Source: Synechococcus sp. UW105
Lineage (GTDB): Bacteria > Cyanobacteriota > Cyanobacteriia > PCC-6307 > Cyanobiaceae
Assembly: GCF_900473935.1 (NCBI RefSeq)
Contig: NZ_UCNN01000019.1
Location: 310,001-374,000, forward strand
Direction: 5' to 3'
DNA length: 64,000 nt
Part shown: piece by piece, positions 61,867 through 64,000 of the stretch
Layout: every line of letters begins with the position of its first letter
Position numbering within the stretch: position 1 is the stretch's first letter
Made by a program: the position numbers and the translations under genes
The notes under the pieces: generated by a model
The model's input: only the letters and a program-made list of their open reading frames with translations
Databases searched by the model: none
What the model was told of the DNA's origin: nothing

Positions 61867-62211
61867 TCAGATCAGATGTTTCTGATCTTCTTTGTGCTCG
61901 TGATCCCATCCCCAATCCATCCAACCCATTCGTCTGTCTTCTTTGCCTTCACTGGCTTTTCGAGAAGGTTGAGCCTTGTTCTCCTGTTGTCTTTCCCTCG
62001 TGGTAACGCCAAGTGGTTCAACACAGGTATCGACAGCGTTTGCTGTATTGAGTTGTTGTCTGCGGTATTCGCCCTTCCCGTTGCGCTCCGTGTAGAGCCA
62101 AATAAAAGGACCTCTCTCGTCACAGAGCACTTGCCCTTTACCGTCTAAGGCCTTGGTTTTCGTGTGGAGCTTTGGCGTCAGAAACTCGATCGCAACCAGA
62201 CAAGCTCTCAA
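61867..62211 (-). CDS. possible hydrophilic protein
   Basis: 114 residues from a TTG at 62211. GPFIWLYTERNGKGEYRRQQ and a charged C-terminal half (MGWMDWGWDHEHKEDQKHLI) read as a soluble protein, whereas the plus-strand alternative (61876-62148) looks like a shadow. The start overlaps the Rieske start region, and a hairpin (61870-61887) overlaps its end. No family recognised. Confidence 0.35.
   Translation of the reverse strand: MRACLVAIEFLTPKLHTKTKALDGKGQVLCDERGPFIWLYTERNGKGEYRRQQLNTANAVDTCVEPLGVTTRERQQENKAQPSRKASEGKEDRRMGWMDWGWDHEHKEDQKHLI
61870..61887 (+). terminator. weak terminator of the TPR gene
   Basis: GATCAG (61870-61875), a 6-base loop, CTGATC (61882-61887) and then TTCTTT, 35 bases after the TPR stop codon. 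A+T-rich stem, so weak. Confidence 0.4.
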
Positions 62212-63551
62212 TTAATCCATCTAAAAGCCAGTGGGGAACGGATCTCCCTTCCTGGACAGAGCAGTGGTGGCCAGTGGCTTATTTGCGCGATCTCGATCCC
62301 GCAAAGCCGCATCGTTTCACCCTGCTTGATCAAGACTTGGTGCTCTGGTGGGATCGTTCGCAAGAGCGATGGTGCGCCTTCCCCGATGTCTGTCCCCATC
62401 GTCTGGTGCCTTTGAGTGAAGGACGGCTGAATGCGGATGGCCAGCTCGAGTGCCCGTATCACGGTTGGAGTTTTGATGGTGCAGGGCGGTGTCAGCGGAT
62501 CCCCCAGGCCGAGGCAGGTACAAGAAGCGATAGCGTTCGCGCCCGTTGCATCAGCCTCCCTTGCAGCAGCGGACAGGGTCTGTTGTTTGTTTGGAGCGGT
62601 GATCCCAGCTCAGTTGATCCGGAGGCCGTGCCTTTGGTGCCGGCACTGGACATGTCCGCGGACACTTGGACCATCCAGGACACCTTTCGGGACCTGCCGA
62701 TGGATGCCCTCACCTTGCTGGAAAACGTGTTGGATGTGAGCCATGTGCCCTTCACGCACCATCGCACTGTTGGACGACGCAGCAATGCTTCTCCAGTCAG
62801 AGCAAGGATCAGCCATGAAGACGCTGATGGCTTTTCAGCCGTATGGGACGAGGGGCCTCGCCTGGGGTCGCTGGGGTCGCAGTTCACCACCTTTCGTGCC
62901 CCCCAGCTGATCTGGCATGACCTGGACGCCAAGGGGTTCGCCCGCATCCTCACCGTGGTGTACGCAGTGCCGACACGCCGTGGCGAATGTCGATTGTTTG
63001 CCCGCTTCCCTTTTCAATTTCATTCGTGGTTGCCGCGGTTGTTGGTTGGTGCCAGACCTCGTTGGTTGCAGCACATCGCTAATCACAAGGTGCTGGAAGA
63101 CGATCAGGTGTTTCTGCACCATCAGGAGCGGGTTCTTGATGCTGCAGGGGGCAGTGCTGCAGCAACCCGTGCCTTTTTTATGCCCTGTCAGGCCGATGTG
63201 TATGTGGCCGCTCTGCACCGTTGGCTGACGGCCCATGGCGGAGAGCCTTTTGATGGCGTTTCGTTGCCGCCGCGCCAGAACCTAGATCTCTTGATGGATC
63301 GCTATCACAGCCACACTCGCCATTGCCGTAGTTGTTCGACGGCCTTGAGACGGCTTCGTGCTCTTCGCCCTTGGTGCTGGGGCATTCTCTGGGTGTCTGC
63401 AGCCCTGGTGGGACTGGGGCAGTTCGGGCCTCTGAGCTGGTGTGGCCTTTTGCTTGGCCTGCTTGCTGGATTGCTGATGCGTCAGTGCAGGCGCTGGGAG
63501 CGGGGCTTGATTGCCGGTGACGGGCAGGCTCCGCGCAATGATGAAGGTTGA
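62172..63551 (+). CDS. Rieske non-heme iron oxygenase (PAO/Tic55-type)
   Basis: 459 residues from a TTG at 62172; no ATG or GTG is available before the conserved part. Rieske [2Fe-2S] ligands are Cys74, His76, Cys94 and His97 (CPHR ... ECPYHGW). The mononuclear iron motif is NVLDVSHVPFTHH with Asp188, His191 and His196. Near the C-terminus a CxxC (HCRSCST) is followed by a span (GILWVSAALVGLGQFGPLSW), as in chlorophyll catabolic PAO, Tic55 and relatives. The substrate is a chlorophyll-type or other ring; uncertain. The cupin gene overlaps its end. Confidence 0.85.
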   Translation: MASETRSQPDKLSINPSKSQWGTDLPSWTEQWWPVAYLRDLDPAKPHRFTLLDQDLVLWWDRSQERWCAFPDVCPHRLVPLSEGRLNADGQLECPYHGWSFDGAGRCQRIPQAEAGTRSDSVRARCISLPCSSGQGLLFVWSGDPSSVDPEAVPLVPALDMSADTWTIQDTFRDLPMDALTLLENVLDVSHVPFTHHRTVGRRSNASPVRARISHEDADGFSAVWDEGPRLGSLGSQFTTFRAPQLIWHDLDAKGFARILTVVYAVPTRRGECRLFARFPFQFHSWLPRLLVGARPRWLQHIANHKVLEDDQVFLHHQERVLDAAGGSAAATRAFFMPCQADVYVAALHRWLTAHGGEPFDGVSLPPRQNLDLLMDRYHSHTRHCRSCSTALRRLRALRPWCWGILWVSAALVGLGQFGPLSWCGLLLGLLAGLLMRQCRRWERGLIAGDGQAPRNDEG

Positions 63552-63843
63552 TTGTTCCGGTGTCGGATCTGTGGCGATCAATGTGATCTCGCCATGCTCG
63601 GAGAGCGTGATCGTTGCTTTGGGTGCACGCGATTGGCCGATCTGGGCTTGTGAGGTGAGCACCTTCCCCTGGCAATACGACCAGCGGGAAACCTGCTTGC
63701 TGTTGGAAGGGGAAGTGACGGTGACGCCTGACGGTGGAGAGCCGGTGCGATTCGGCGCTGGAGACCTGGTGGAATTTTCCGCAGGCCTTTGTTGCACTTG
63801 GGATGTCACTAAGCCAGTGCGTAAGCACTACCGCTTCGGTTGA
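63538..63843 (+). CDS. cupin-fold protein (DUF861-like)
   Basis: 101 residues from the ATG at 63538 (GTG at 63511 possible), overlapping the end of the Rieske gene by 14 bases. A small beta-barrel: STFPWQYDQRETCLLLEGEV, TVTPDGGEPVRFGAGDLVEF, and SAGLCCTWDVTKPVRKHYRF fit the W.Y...E..yvLeGev.v....g....aGD.v.fpaG....W.v....rK.Y pattern of DUF861 cupins. The metal ligands are incomplete compared with canonical cupins. Likely co-expressed with the oxygenase. Confidence 0.75.
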   Translation: MMKVDCSGVGSVAINVISPCSESVIVALGARDWPIWACEVSTFPWQYDQRETCLLLEGEVTVTPDGGEPVRFGAGDLVEFSAGLCCTWDVTKPVRKHYRFG

Positions 63844-63858
63844 GGCGGGTGGGGTTGC

Positions 63859-64000
63859 TCAAATGTCGACATCGGCTCCCCACTGGGGAATGCAGGTGCG
63901 CCAACCCACCCGCAGCAATTCCTGCCAAAGCAGCTCGGCCGTTTCGCGGCGGAGGTGCACCCTGGTTTTCAGCAATGGGGCTTCTCCAGGAACAGGTCGC
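63859..64000 (-). CDS. DUF1651-like protein, C-terminal end (5' part outside window)
   Basis: Only the last 46 residues are in the window. APLLKTRVHLRRETAELLWQ, then LLRVGWRTCIPQWGADVDI, fits the end of DUF1651 proteins (LL.tR..l.r..A..lW..L...GW.....W), a family seen in marine Synechococcus and Prochlorococcus. Function unknown. Convergent with the cupin gene. Confidence 0.65.
   Translation of the reverse strand, partial: RPVPGEAPLLKTRVHLRRETAELLWQELLRVGWRTCIPQWGADVDI

Noticed and set aside
61876-62148. 90-residue hydrophobic plus-strand frame
   Set aside because: Its hydrophobicity mirrors the charged minus-strand frame; no ribosome site seen.
1-64000. CRISPR array, insertion sequence, rRNA operon, prophage
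   Set aside because: Looked for regular direct repeats with spacers, transposase or integrase motifs, rRNA-like sequence and phage structural genes; none seen. The lambda-lysozyme-like gene stands alone.

Overview
The window reads as chromosome of a marine picocyanobacterium of the Synechococcus type. The support is direct: a psbA gene for photosystem II D1 (42272-43348), plastocyanin and a cytochrome c6-like protein side by side (7512-8386), a high-light-inducible protein (47933-48169), ndhD, petF, ycf51, cyanobacterial families such as DUF1824, DUF2605 and the Trp-rich TIGR02450 family, a Nif11-domain peptide and a DUF1651 tail. Base composition is GC-rich for most of the window. Genes are densely packed, with many 1-17 base overlaps. 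I see no rRNA, no convincing tRNA, no CRISPR array and no insertion sequence.

Layout. 1-5,300: end of a metalloprotease, an L,D-transpeptidase-like lipoprotein, hisIE, a QueD-like enzyme, clpB. 5,300-8,400: small unknown proteins, then the minus-strand run petE - strong hairpin - petJ-like - Nif11. 8,400-16,700: SDR, hemE, glgB, an exported protein, a CocE-type hydrolase, a small secreted protein, DUF4332 and ycf51. 16,750-26,900 (plus): tamB, a ROK kinase, proA, folB, a lipase-like hydrolase, then three overlapping genes for two membrane proteins and a membrane-anchored hydrolase. 26,870-34,730 (minus): an unknown 514-residue protein, prlC, ndhD, thrB, glk, DUF1824. 34,730-42,100: thrS, DUF2605, a lambda-lysozyme-like protein, trpS, an RGG-rich protein, a CDF transporter and a DUF697 protein with a decayed P-loop. 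42,100-48,900: psbA with flanking signals, a HIT protein, petF, a structured region that could encode 6S RNA, a PfkB kinase, hli and nth. 49,000-55,200: small membrane or secreted proteins, rhomboid protease, flavin-binding and SIMPL proteins, a CrtISO-like oxidoreductase, a methyltransferase. 55,200-59,750: TIGR02450, SDR, DUF1499, a peroxiredoxin-like protein without the usual cysteines, a bestrophin. 59,750-62,170: an A+T-richer stretch with short membrane proteins, a CTT repeat beside a possibly broken lipoprotein gene, and a TPR lipoprotein. 62,170-64,000: a PAO/Tic55-type Rieske oxygenase, a cupin, and the end of a DUF1651 gene.

How the genes fit together. Most of the window is core metabolism (His, Pro, Thr, Trp-tRNA, folate, heme, glycogen) mixed with photosynthetic electron transfer (D1, plastocyanin, cytochrome c6, ferredoxin, NDH-1, Hli). 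Two unrelated glucokinase-type genes (21165-22058 and 33194-34261) and glgB relate to the glucose/glycogen pool. The parts least explained are the petE/petJ/Nif11 unit, the 24548-26884 membrane operon, the 5' region of psbA, the 45741-45913 RNA candidate and the 59.8-62.2 kb islet. Domain names here come from reading the translated sequence, not from a database search.
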